A DNA stretch of 64,000 bases from Bacillus sp. J37 (GTDB lineage Bacteria > Bacillota > Bacilli > Bacillales > Bacillaceae): assembly GCF_000518865.1 (NCBI RefSeq), contig NZ_JAEK01000022.1, positions 1 to 64,000 of the forward strand, read 5' to 3'. How positions within the stretch are numbered: the first letter of the stretch is position 1; each line of letters begins with the position of its first letter. This document shows positions 47,467-55,406 of this stretch, piece by piece. A program made the position numbers and the translations under genes. The notes under the pieces are model-generated. The model was not told the DNA's origin. It made no database searches and was given only the letters and a program-made list of their open reading frames with translations.

Positions 47467-47979
47467 TTAGAAAATGTCGATGTTGACAACTAATGCGATT
47501 AGGATTTGTAAAAGTACTTGAAGTGAGATTGCAACGTCTGTGTCAGTTGTTGTAACTTTTACATCTTTTGAATTTTCAATGACTAGTTTTTGTTTGTTAA
47601 CTTGTTTCATATCTGCTTCTTGAAGTAATTGTTGTGTTACTTGCTCTGCGCGAGCGCTGTCAGCAATTGTTAAGTTGATAACAAGTGCGATTGCCACTTG
47701 AAGTGCTACTTGTAGGGAAACAGCTACTTGAGTATCAGTTGACTTAATATCAATGTCACAAGAATCTCTTACAATGATTGTTTCTGAAGAAATTTGCTCT
47801 GTTTCGCTTACTTGATTCGCTCCTTGTGATACTTGAGCATCGTCGCCAAAGAAGTTGCCAACATTAGCTCCAGCCACCTCATTGTTGTTATTATTGTTGT
47901 TGTGATGATGACAATCACAGTGTGTTGGATGACAAGAATTACGGTCTAATGCAACCCACTCATATGGTTTTGCTTGCAT
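47467..47979 (-). CDS. cotX: Spore coat protein CotX
   Basis: A 170-residue CotX/CotV-family protein. It has a His/Asn/Cys N-terminus (CHPTHCDCHHHNNNNNNN) and two copies of the coat repeat: STDTQVAVSLQVALQVAIAL near residue 80 and TTDTDVAISLQVLLQILIAL near 145. CotX, CotV and CotW form the insoluble outer coat and crust. Length is close to the 172 residues I recall for B. subtilis CotX. AAAGGAGGAATT precedes the ATG. Confidence 0.9.
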   Translation of the reverse strand: MQAKPYEWVALDRNSCHPTHCDCHHHNNNNNNNEVAGANVGNFFGDDAQVSQGANQVSETEQISSETIIVRDSCDIDIKSTDTQVAVSLQVALQVAIALVINLTIADSARAEQVTQQLLQEADMKQVNKQKLVIENSKDVKVTTTDTDVAISLQVLLQILIALVVNIDIF

Positions 47980-48072
47980 GTTCTAATTCCTCCTTTCGAT
48001 GTACTATTATTAAATGTCAGGATTTTATTTTTGTATAAGACAAACATCTTGGTATTTTCACCCATTTTTAGT

Positions 48073-48354
48073 TTATTTGTCTTTCTTTTTATTTTTTAAC
48101 ATGTCACGTAGTGTCATGTTTTTTGGTGCTTCTTCAACTTTTTCAGGCTCTTCTTTCTTCGCTTGAGCTCCTTTTACAAATTCATTCACTTGTGCTTGAA
48201 GATCTGCTACTACCTTTTTTAATTGTTCTTTTTGGTCGTCTGTTAATTTCTTTTTATTTTCATCTGAGATGTTATTTTTGCTTAATACGTCTTGAACGAA
48301 TAGTTGCATCATTGTTTGTGAGATATCTTGAAGATTTAATTTATCATTAGACAA
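48073..48354 (-). CDS. cotW: Spore coat protein CotW-like
   Basis: A 93-residue, highly charged helical protein (KNNISDENKKKLTDDQKEQL ... RDMLKNKKKDK). It lies between cotX and cotV, where CotW is found in B. subtilis, and has its composition. TTG start with GGAGGTGA six bases upstream. Confidence 0.8.
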   Translation of the reverse strand: MSNDKLNLQDISQTMMQLFVQDVLSKNNISDENKKKLTDDQKEQLKKVVADLQAQVNEFVKGAQAKKEEPEKVEEAPKNMTLRDMLKNKKKDK

Positions 48355-48444
48355 TGTTGGTCACCTCCATAACATAAATGGATAGGGGAAATAGCGCATA
48401 GCGACCCCTTCCCCATAAAAATTTTTTATTTATCTCTGGTAGTT

Positions 48445-48867
48445 TTATAGGATATCAATTGATACTAACAATGCTAGTAAAATTTGAATTAGAACCTGGA
48501 GAGAAATGGCTACATCTGTATCAGTTGTTGTAATCGTAACGTCACGGGAATTCTCAATGATGACTTTTTGTTTATTTGCTTGCCTAATAACTGAGTTTTG
48601 TAATAAATCCTGAGTTACTTGCTCAGCACGGGCGCTGTCAGCAATTGTTAAGTTAATAACTAATGCAATTGCTACCTGAATTGCTGCTTGTAATGAAACA
48701 GCTACTTGTGTGTCTGTTGATTTAATATCAACGTTGCATGAATCTTTAATGTGGATAAACTCCTCTGAAACTTGAACTGTCTCATTTGTTTGTACCGCAT
48801 CTTGTGTTGTATTTGAGTTACTGTGCTTACATTTGCAATCATCTAAGGCAGACCATCTAGTTGACAT
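48445..48867 (-). CDS. cotV: Spore coat protein CotV/CotX family
   Basis: A 140-residue paralogue of CotX with a shorter N-terminus (DDCKCKHSNSN) and the same two repeats, DTQVAVSLQAAIQVAIALVI and DTDVAISLQVLIQILLALLV. By size and order it corresponds to CotV. GAAAGGAGTGAA precedes the ATG. First gene of the cotV-cotW pair. Confidence 0.85.
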   Translation of the reverse strand: MSTRWSALDDCKCKHSNSNTTQDAVQTNETVQVSEEFIHIKDSCNVDIKSTDTQVAVSLQAAIQVAIALVINLTIADSARAEQVTQDLLQNSVIRQANKQKVIIENSRDVTITTTDTDVAISLQVLIQILLALLVSIDIL

Positions 48868-49174
48868 CCAAATTCACTCCTTTCACGATAAGAGGTAAAA
48901 AGGGGACACAACGATTAACCGTTACGTTGGGACGTTTAGGGAGGATGGAAATCGTGAGGTATGCTGTGTTCCCTTTTAATTGTATATAATGCAGATTCAC
49001 TAGGTTTTGAATGAGGCAAACATACAGGTTTGCACCCATTTTTCTTATAAATGCTGATGGACAAATGACTGTTTAGGGATTTGGCCTATAGATAAAAAAA
49101 TTATCTTGTCCAAGTTCATAAAACAAAGAAGCCTTCATAATGTATAAAGATTATGATTAGAAAGGTGGGAGGGG

Positions 49175-49525
49175 ATGATCACATGGGTAGAATTTTTGAT
49201 CATTGCATTGGCATCTTTTCGGTTAACGAGATTAATGGTTTTCGATAAAATCACCTCCTTTATTCGCAGTCCATTCCATCGTGAAATGGAAGAGATAAAC
49301 GAAAACGGTGAAACCGAAATTTATATTGAGATCAAAGGAAAGGGAATACGGGCATGGATCGGTGAATTATTAAGTTGTTATTGGTGTACAGGGGTCTGGT
49401 GTACAGCCTTTTTATGCGGATTGTGGTGGTTTTGGCCAATAGGTGCCGAACCATTACTTGTGATTTTAGCCATTGCAGGGTTAGCCGGAATCATTGAATC
49501 TATCGTAGGGAAACTAATAGAATAG
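49175..49525 (+). CDS. yjcA: YjcA, DUF1360 sporulation membrane protein
   Basis: A 116-residue protein. A first helix (WVEFLIIALASFRLTRLM) is followed by a charged loop with RSPFHREMEEINENGE and a conserved GELLSCYWCTGVWCTAFLCG segment with CxxC, then a last helix. This is the DUF1360 pattern. YjcA in B. subtilis is a sigma-K-controlled sporulation protein. AAAGGTGGGAGGGG precedes the ATG. Confidence 0.88.
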   Translation: MITWVEFLIIALASFRLTRLMVFDKITSFIRSPFHREMEEINENGETEIYIEIKGKGIRAWIGELLSCYWCTGVWCTAFLCGLWWFWPIGAEPLLVILAIAGLAGIIESIVGKLIE

Positions 49526-49666
49526 GCAAAACACATAGAAACATAAAAGCAATTACACATAAGATGAGATATAGATGCTAAATGACTGCAGACGGTAAAC
49601 AGAACAACTGACTTCTTCAGCATAACGTCTAAAGCTATATTAAATCGATAGGAAGGTGGGATAATC

Positions 49667-49792
49667 ATGAAAAAGGCAAACTTGAATCCTTCCGGAAGAC
49701 CGACTAACTCGAATCAATCGATCTCTGTGTCAAAACCTAAAAAGGTAAAAAAGAGTGGCTGTGGCTGTGGAAAGAAAAATAAGCGTGTATAG
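49667..49792 (+). CDS. Small basic Cys-tail protein, unknown function
   Basis: A 41-residue ORF with GGAAGGTGG ribosome site: MKKANLNPSGRPTNSNQSIS then KPKKVKKSGCGCGKKNKRV. Lys-rich with a CGCG pair at the end. A terminator follows. It is too short for general gene finders but looks real from its ribosome site, terminator and setting among spore genes. A spore role is inferred only from position. Confidence 0.6.
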   Translation: MKKANLNPSGRPTNSNQSISVSKPKKVKKSGCGCGKKNKRV

Positions 49793-49810
49793 CTTTAAAT
49801 AGGTTTGTAT

Positions 49811-49848
49811 GGAGAGACTACTTTAGATAAATGGTAGTCTCTTTTTAT
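49811..49848 (+). terminator. Terminator after the Cys-tail gene
   Basis: AGAGACTAC / GTAGTCTCT followed by TTTTATTG. Confidence 0.85.
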
Positions 49849-49932
49849 TGGCAAAAAACGCACTACATATTTTTACATATATATCCACATACTAAATTCA
49901 GTTTTTATTCCAAAAGTTAGGGAGATAGTAAT

Positions 49933-50646
49933 ATGCCAGATTGGGTTGAAGTGGTCATTCGTTCTTTTTGCATCATTGGTGGTCTTTTTTTTATTACGAA
50001 ATTACTCGGGAAAAAGCAATTATCCAAATTATCTTTTTTTGAATATATTGTGGGCATTACAGTCGGAGATATTGCCGGAACCATCACGATGGATATTGAA
50101 TTAAATATCTTGAACGGAGTGGTTTCTATCTTAATATGGACGTTATTTCCACTTGTCATATCTCATATCTCACTTAAAAGTAAGAAGTTTCGAGATGTTG
50201 TAGAAGGAAAAGCAACTACGTTTATTCAGGATGGCAAAATTTTAGAAGAAAATCTAAAGTACGAAAAATATAGTACAGATGAATTACTTGAACAGCTGCG
50301 TAAGAAAAATATCTTTCAAGTTTCAGATGTTGAATATGCCATATTAGAGACGAATGGAGAGCTAAGTGTTTTATTAAAGAAAGAAAAGCAGCCGACAATA
50401 TGGGAAGATTTTTTCGGAGAGGGACCAAAACTGAAAACACCATTAACGGTTATTATGGATGGAAACTACTTAGAAAATGCTATTTATGAGGGGGGCTATA
50501 GTTTAGATTGGGTGAGGAGTAAGTTGCAGGAGAAAAAAAGAAATGTGAAGGATGTATTTCTTGCTCAACTCGACTCTGATGGGAATTTATATGCAGATTA
50601 CTATGATGATGAACTAAAAAAGCCAAAAACAGGAGAGGAAAAATGA
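49933..50646 (+). CDS. DUF421 (YetF-family) membrane protein
   Basis: A 237-residue protein with three N-terminal helices (residues 5-24, 37-54 and 61-82) and a cytosolic part. Family marks are GKKQLSKLSFFEYIVGITVG, the EGKATTFIQDGKI strand, and the helical ELLEQLRKKNIFQVSDVEYAILETNG repeat. Function unknown. Ribosome site AGGGAGATAGT. Its stop overlaps the next gene by four bases. A second DUF421 gene is at 54579. Confidence 0.85.
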   Translation: MPDWVEVVIRSFCIIGGLFFITKLLGKKQLSKLSFFEYIVGITVGDIAGTITMDIELNILNGVVSILIWTLFPLVISHISLKSKKFRDVVEGKATTFIQDGKILEENLKYEKYSTDELLEQLRKKNIFQVSDVEYAILETNGELSVLLKKEKQPTIWEDFFGEGPKLKTPLTVIMDGNYLENAIYEGGYSLDWVRSKLQEKKRNVKDVFLAQLDSDGNLYADYYDDELKKPKTGEEK

Positions 50647-50846
50647 ATATTTTAGAACTGTTTTTTGAAGGATGGCTGAATTCTACTATGAAAAAGCATG
50701 ATCGGATTCAGTCGGGTGAAGATGTGAAATTAGCTGAACTGAATGACCAATTAAGAACATTAGACCAAACAACAGAAGATTTTGAATATCGAATGGAGAG
50801 CGCAGCAGTAGAATATGAAAAATGGGTGAAGTCAAAATCAAAGTGA
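50643..50846 (+). CDS. Small acidic protein coupled to DUF421 gene
   Basis: 67 residues: MNILELFFEGWLNSTMKKHD, then a predicted coiled helix (ELNDQLRTLDQTTEDFEYRMESA). Four-base overlap with the DUF421 gene and GGAGAGGAA as ribosome site suggest co-translation. Not recognised. Confidence 0.6.
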   Translation: MNILELFFEGWLNSTMKKHDRIQSGEDVKLAELNDQLRTLDQTTEDFEYRMESAAVEYEKWVKSKSK

Positions 50847-50933
50847 AATTAAGGCAGAAACACTGTTATTCGTCCACACCGTTTCCTCAATACCTACATA
50901 GATTATAAAGAAGTTAGGGTAGAGGAGGTGCTT

Positions 50934-51065
50934 ATGCTCATGGGTTACGGCTACGGTGGTGGTAACTATGGTTATGGCGGTGGCGGATACTACGGAAGTA
51001 CTTTCGTATTAATCGTTGTATTGTTCATTCTATTAATCATTGTTGGTGCATCTTTTTATAACTAA
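50934..51065 (+). CDS. YjcZ-family sporulation peptide
   Basis: A 43-residue peptide. A Gly/Tyr-rich start ([19 protein letters not shown]) is followed by one hydrophobic helix ([20 protein letters not shown]). This is the YjcZ/tail-anchored spore peptide pattern. GAGGAGGTG sits five bases before the ATG. Often too short to be annotated. Confidence 0.8.
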   Translation: MLMGYGYGGGNYGYGGGGYYGSTFVLIVVLFILLIIVGASFYN

Positions 51066-51151
51066 TGTGTGAAGCTTTAATGACGAATCAAGTACGAGCA
51101 TGATAGGCTGCTCGTACTTTCGTCTTTTTAATAAAGTTTTTACTTAGTATA

Positions 51152-51268
51152 GGAGCTCCAGCGCCAAGCCCCTCTAGGGTCTAGTCAACTTGGAATTGAA
51201 GGAAAAAACGCCTTCTATTCCAAATCGCCTTATTTGCCCTAGGCTGATCAAGGCGCTTGCACTTTTCT
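51152..51268 (-). repeat. Family-A dispersed repeat, copy 3
   Basis: Inverse orientation: GGAGCTCCAGCGCCAAGCCC on the left, CTGATCAAGGCGCTTGCAC on the right, with CTTATTTGCCCTAGG. Confidence 0.85.
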
Positions 51269-51355
51269 AATTTGAATTTTATTAATAAGATGAATTTCCT
51301 ATCACATTTTAAATGGAATTCCATACGATATATCATGAATTAAGGAGGCGGGAAA

Positions 51356-51610
51356 ATGGATAGCAAATTCTTTAAGAATCTTGAAGGAAAAACTGGCGTT
51401 AACATGAATGATATTTTCTCATTAGCTAACTCATTACAAGGTGCAAACTTTAAAGATGAAAAAACAGTACGCAGCGTCATTCAACGAGTTTCAAAGATTG
51501 CCAATAAACCAGTTAACAAGCAAATGGAAGATAAAATCGTTAACTCTATTGTTAACGGAAACGAGAAATTGGATTTTAATACGATTTCTAAAATGATAAA
51601 TAAGAAGTAA
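51356..51610 (+). CDS. spoVIF: SpoVIF (YjcC), stage VI sporulation protein F
   Basis: An 84-residue protein: KFFKNLEGKTGVNMNDIFSL, ANFKDEKTVRSVIQRVSKIA, then KLDFNTISKMINKK. It has the family's length and motif of short helices. SpoVIF is needed for coat gene control through GerE stability late in sporulation in B. subtilis. AAGGAGGCGGGAAA precedes the ATG. Confidence 0.9.
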   Translation: MDSKFFKNLEGKTGVNMNDIFSLANSLQGANFKDEKTVRSVIQRVSKIANKPVNKQMEDKIVNSIVNGNEKLDFNTISKMINKK

Positions 51611-51618
51611 ACAGAAAA

Positions 51619-51648
51619 AGGGGTCTGACTTTTGGTCAGACCCTTTAT
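51619..51648 (+). terminator. Hairpin after spoVIF
   Basis: GGGTCTGAC (51621-51629) / GTCAGACCC (51635-51643) with AAAAAG before and TTTATAG after. Confidence 0.75.
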
Positions 51649-51670
51649 AGTAGGGTGGAAAATTAAGCTT

Positions 51671-51797
51671 TGCAAAAAAAAGGCTCTTTTCTGCAAAATA
51701 GATTAAGAATTTGCAAGAATAAAAGTCAAACTTACAAAAATAATTTAAAATCTGCAAAAAACTAGTGGAAGTCTGCAAAAATGAGCTGATTTTGTCA
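51671..51797. repeat. Phased 20-21-nt TTGCAAAA repeat array, locus 2
   Basis: TGCA cores at 51671, 51692, 51712, 51753 and 51774, plus a TACA at 51733: steps of 21, 20, 21, 20 and 21. Each core is followed by three or more A. It lies between a terminator-type hairpin after spoVIF and the convergent yjcD stop, the same setting as the array at 8794-8920 and in the same orientation. Confidence 0.8.
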
Positions 51798-51830
51798 ATG
51801 AAATCAGCATTAGAGCGGCTTCTTTCTAAC

Positions 51831-54110
51831 TTATTTCATCATTCCCCTTATAAACCGGGAAGGGACAGCCTTTCGACCTCTCCGATAAGAGGGAACAGAC
51901 AAATATAAATGTTCTTTTGCCCGCGTCATCGCTACATAAAGTAATCTTCTTTCTTCCTCAAGGTGTTCGAACTTTTCCTTTCGAGCCGACTCCAAAGCGA
52001 AATCATGTGGTAAAGAGCCGTCGACAACACCTAATACATAGACATATTTAAATTCAAGGCCCTTTGAACGGTGTATCGTCATAAGCTGGACTCCGGATTC
52101 CTGTGTTGATGTTTTTAATGATTGCTGTGTCACAATCATATGGTCAACATGCTGGAGAAAATCAGTAACAGTCATGAATTTCTTCGCAACTACCTTTAAA
52201 TCATTCAAGTCATCTGAGCCCTTTTCCATTGCATTTCCTTCATTACCTTGCTTCTTTAAGTAATCAACAAAGCCTAAATCTTTTTCAATGATCGTTAATG
52301 CAACAGCCGGTTTTTCATACTGAAGAGAGTTGATCCTTGGGATGATTTTCTTTAGCTTTGCTTTTTGAAATGCAGGCAGTCCATTTACATGCAGCAGAGC
52401 TTCAACAAGTGAGCAGTCATGCAGGATGGATAAAGCTTTGACATCATTGAGAACCGATTGTTTTAAAAATAAAGCGCGTATCAACTCCGTTATGGCGGAG
52501 CTGTCATCAGAGTTCATACTTAGGCGAAGATAGGATAAAATACCACGTACTATTTTTCTTTCATAAAAGGATGATTGTCCTTTTTCAATAGTAAAAGGGA
52601 TGCTTGATTGAACAAATCGTTCAAATATTGCTCGTCCACCTGTATGTGTACGATATAAAACGGCAAATTCTTCGGGTTTTGCTCCTGCTTCAATTTTTTC
52701 CTTCATATCTTGCAGAATTATTGTAGCTTCTTCCTCTTCATCATATGGAAAAAAAGCAACAGGTGAGTGTGGCGTTTCATATTGAGCGATCATTTGCTTG
52801 CTGAGTCTTTGCTTATTTTTTGATATAACATCATTTGCTGTTGAGACAATTTGATGATCAGAACGATAATTAGCAGAGAGTGTAATCACTTTTGCTGATG
52901 GGTATTCTTGTTTGAAATTCAATATAAATGACGGTTGACTGCCTCTAAAACTATAAATAGTTTGATCATCATCTCCGACACCGCATAGATTGTTAGTATG
53001 GCTTGATAATAGCTTAATAAGCTTATATTGCACAGGATTGATATCCTGGAATTCATCGATTAAAAAATACTGAAACCGTTGTTGATAAGAGGATAAAAGA
53101 TCAGGATTTTCATTTAGTAGCTCATAGCATTTTACAAGCATATCATCGAAGTCAAATTGACCGCGCTGTTGTTTTTGATCCTCGTATTCTCTATAAAGAG
53201 TGAGTGCGGTTTGCTCCCAATCATCAGCAGGCTTTATATCATGGGGCATATGCATTGTATTTTTCCAATAACCGATTTGTTGGATTGCTTGGTCAAATGG
53301 AAAGTCCTTTTCAACAATTCCTAATTCTCTGCAGGAGGCTTTTAGATAGCTTTCCTTTTGCCAATCCCATTTTAACAGGTGTCGGCTATTCCACTTCTCA
53401 CGATCGTGGTGGATAAGGATTTTATAAAAGATACTATGAAATGTTCCAATGACCAATTGATTAAGCTTTGCAGCCTGGACAGAAGAGTTTGCAATAAGCC
53501 GTTGCTGCATTTCTTTTGCGGCCTTTGCTGTAAAGGTGACAAGCATCATCGATGTAGGTGAAATCTTTTTTTCTTCAATCATGTATAAAGCTCTTGTTGT
53601 TAATACACGTGTTTTTCCACTACCGGCACCAGCTAAAATAAGCAAAGGTCCTTCAGTCGTTGTGACAGCTTCTTTTTGTTCCACATCCAGTGGAATGCCC
53701 AATAGGGACGCAGGAGCTTTTACTTTTACTGAAAAAGGAGTTCTCCCTTTTAGCGTTTTTGGTTCACGCCATTTTGTTGTTTCTTTTTTATCAGCTGTAG
53801 CAATACTTCTGAATTTTGGTAACCGAAACCCATTGTGCTCAGAGTCGTTCTCTGTTGTTGTTTCATGAGTAGGTGTTTCTTCTTGCTGCGGAAAATCGAT
53901 ATGAAATTGCTTCTGGCATGTTTCATTTAATTCTCTGTTTGAGTGATAAAAATAGGGAGGATGGTTAATGCCTAAATACAGCTTCACCGGTTTTCCGCAG
54001 CACCTGCAAACAACAGCTTCTTTTAAGGATTCTTCATGTATTCTTTGGATTTCCTGCTGAGGTAATTGTGTTAAGGAGATGATTGATTCGTTCATTTTTG
54101 CTGAATTCAT
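51831..54110 (-). CDS. yjcD: UvrD/PcrA-like DNA helicase YjcD
   Basis: A 759-residue SF1 helicase. An N-terminal extension has a CxxC...FYH...C zinc-like motif (CRCCGKPVKLYLG) near residues 35-70. The helicase core has Walker A GPLLILAGAGSGKTRVL near 157, DEFQDINPVQ (motif II), VGDDDQTIYSFRG (III), TLSANYRSD (IV) and MTIHRSKGLEFKYVYV (V). YjcD is a paralogue of PcrA with unknown role. GGAGGAGGACAACA precedes the ATG. Confidence 0.92.
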   Translation of the reverse strand: MNSAKMNESIISLTQLPQQEIQRIHEESLKEAVVCRCCGKPVKLYLGINHPPYFYHSNRELNETCQKQFHIDFPQQEETPTHETTTENDSEHNGFRLPKFRSIATADKKETTKWREPKTLKGRTPFSVKVKAPASLLGIPLDVEQKEAVTTTEGPLLILAGAGSGKTRVLTTRALYMIEEKKISPTSMMLVTFTAKAAKEMQQRLIANSSVQAAKLNQLVIGTFHSIFYKILIHHDREKWNSRHLLKWDWQKESYLKASCRELGIVEKDFPFDQAIQQIGYWKNTMHMPHDIKPADDWEQTALTLYREYEDQKQQRGQFDFDDMLVKCYELLNENPDLLSSYQQRFQYFLIDEFQDINPVQYKLIKLLSSHTNNLCGVGDDDQTIYSFRGSQPSFILNFKQEYPSAKVITLSANYRSDHQIVSTANDVISKNKQRLSKQMIAQYETPHSPVAFFPYDEEEEATIILQDMKEKIEAGAKPEEFAVLYRTHTGGRAIFERFVQSSIPFTIEKGQSSFYERKIVRGILSYLRLSMNSDDSSAITELIRALFLKQSVLNDVKALSILHDCSLVEALLHVNGLPAFQKAKLKKIIPRINSLQYEKPAVALTIIEKDLGFVDYLKKQGNEGNAMEKGSDDLNDLKVVAKKFMTVTDFLQHVDHMIVTQQSLKTSTQESGVQLMTIHRSKGLEFKYVYVLGVVDGSLPHDFALESARKEKFEHLEEERRLLYVAMTRAKEHLYLSVPSYRRGRKAVPSRFIRGMMK

Positions 54111-54285
54111 TGTTGTCCTCCTCCCTTAAAATAGGATATTTCATCGTATGTATATAGAAAGTTAGTATAAGCGAATAAATGAAGCGACAAAATCTATGAT
54201 AACAGAACGAGAACTGAACGAAAAGTGAAAGAAAATGGTTTAACCTTCCAAAGATATGGGAAATAAAGAATAAGGAGTGATAAAA

Positions 54286-54531
54286 ATGGGATATATCTTA
54301 CCGATACAACATGATACATACACTCAATACGCTAATCGATCTGTCTCAGTTCAACAACATTATGCACATGTTTTGCCAACATCCGCAATCACATTGAATA
54401 CTCGTCATCTCCGGGAAAGTCCACAGGCAGAACAACAAAAGTTTGCAGATATTTTAAAGGATAAAATGAAGCAGAATAAATACATAGCAACATATACAGG
54501 AAAAGGAAATCACTTGAATGAATATGTTTAG
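54286..54531 (+). CDS. Hypothetical 81-residue protein
   Basis: Starts MGYILPIQHDTYTQYANRSV, polar, with a helical basic second half (AEQQKFADILKDKMKQNKY) and NHLNEYV end. AAGGAGTGATAAAA is a good ribosome site; a GTG at 54277 overlaps it. A perfect terminator follows. Function not recognised. Confidence 0.7.
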   Translation: MGYILPIQHDTYTQYANRSVSVQQHYAHVLPTSAITLNTRHLRESPQAEQQKFADILKDKMKQNKYIATYTGKGNHLNEYV

Positions 54532-54536
54532 ATAGG

Positions 54537-54574
54537 AAAAAGGGATTGGTTCCATTTGGAACCAATCCCTTTTT
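54537..54574. terminator. Bidirectional terminator
   Basis: AAAAAGGGATTGGTTCC / GGAACCAATCCCTTTTT, a perfect 17-bp stem with an ATTT loop between convergent genes. Confidence 0.92.
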
Positions 54575-54578
54575 CAAT

Positions 54579-55253
54579 TTAGAAAGATTGTACATGTAAC
54601 CCTTTCCCTTCTAACCACTCTGCATAGAGAACTTCCTCTGTCCGAAAAATATTCTGTTGCTTTAATTGCTGCTCAAGCCAATTGTAATTAAAACCAGCTT
54701 CAATTAAGTTATCTTTTAAAACTTTTCCATCGCTAATAATTGTAATGGGGATGTGAACTTTTTCCTGATTCACCTGAAGATCTGACTTTGTTGGATTTTC
54801 GAATTCTGCTTTTTTAAGAATACTGACGGTACCATCTGTTTCAAGGACAGCATAATCCAGCTCCCTAATCGAGAATACACCCTTAGATCGAATTAAATGC
54901 TGCAATTGATTAATGTCAAGTTTACACTTTTTTAAGCTGTCTCTTAGTATTTTTCCCTCTCTAATAATAATGGTTGGCTTTCCTTCAAGAAATCCCCTAG
55001 TTTTACTCCACTTTTGCGTAATTATTTCTAAGATGAAAATGAGAAGTCCCCAAATGAAAACAGCATAAAATATTTCAGCAATACTAACTTGATCATCAAA
55101 AACGGCATTCCCGACCAATTCACCTAAAACAAGGGCAGAGATAAAGTCAAATGTTGTAATTTGTGTAATTTGTGTTTTTCCTAATATTCTTGTGATAACA
55201 AAGAGAGCAATAAATCCAAAGATAAGTTCAATTGTTATTTGTCCAAAATGCAT
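54579..55253 (-). CDS. DUF421 (YetF-family) membrane protein, second copy
   Basis: A 224-residue protein with three N-terminal helices and the DUF421 soluble half: RILGKTQITQITTFDFISALVLG, EGKPTIIIREGKI, IRSKGVFSIRELDYAVLETDG and YAEWLEGKGLH. A homologue of 49933-50646 but clearly diverged. ATG 55253 with GGAGG eight bases upstream is preferred to GTG 55271. Confidence 0.85.
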   Translation of the reverse strand: MHFGQITIELIFGFIALFVITRILGKTQITQITTFDFISALVLGELVGNAVFDDQVSIAEIFYAVFIWGLLIFILEIITQKWSKTRGFLEGKPTIIIREGKILRDSLKKCKLDINQLQHLIRSKGVFSIRELDYAVLETDGTVSILKKAEFENPTKSDLQVNQEKVHIPITIISDGKVLKDNLIEAGFNYNWLEQQLKQQNIFRTEEVLYAEWLEGKGLHVQSF

Positions 55254-55406
55254 ATTCAAAACCTCCGTCACACAAGTCCATATATAGTATCTTTAGCGTC
55301 ATAATTGTTTTTATACTAAAGAAATATGAGAGAAATGATTGAAATAAAAAAAGGAATGGAAGGAAAGAATATTAAAAAATTCTTAATTGTAGAAGGAGGG
55401 GTATAA

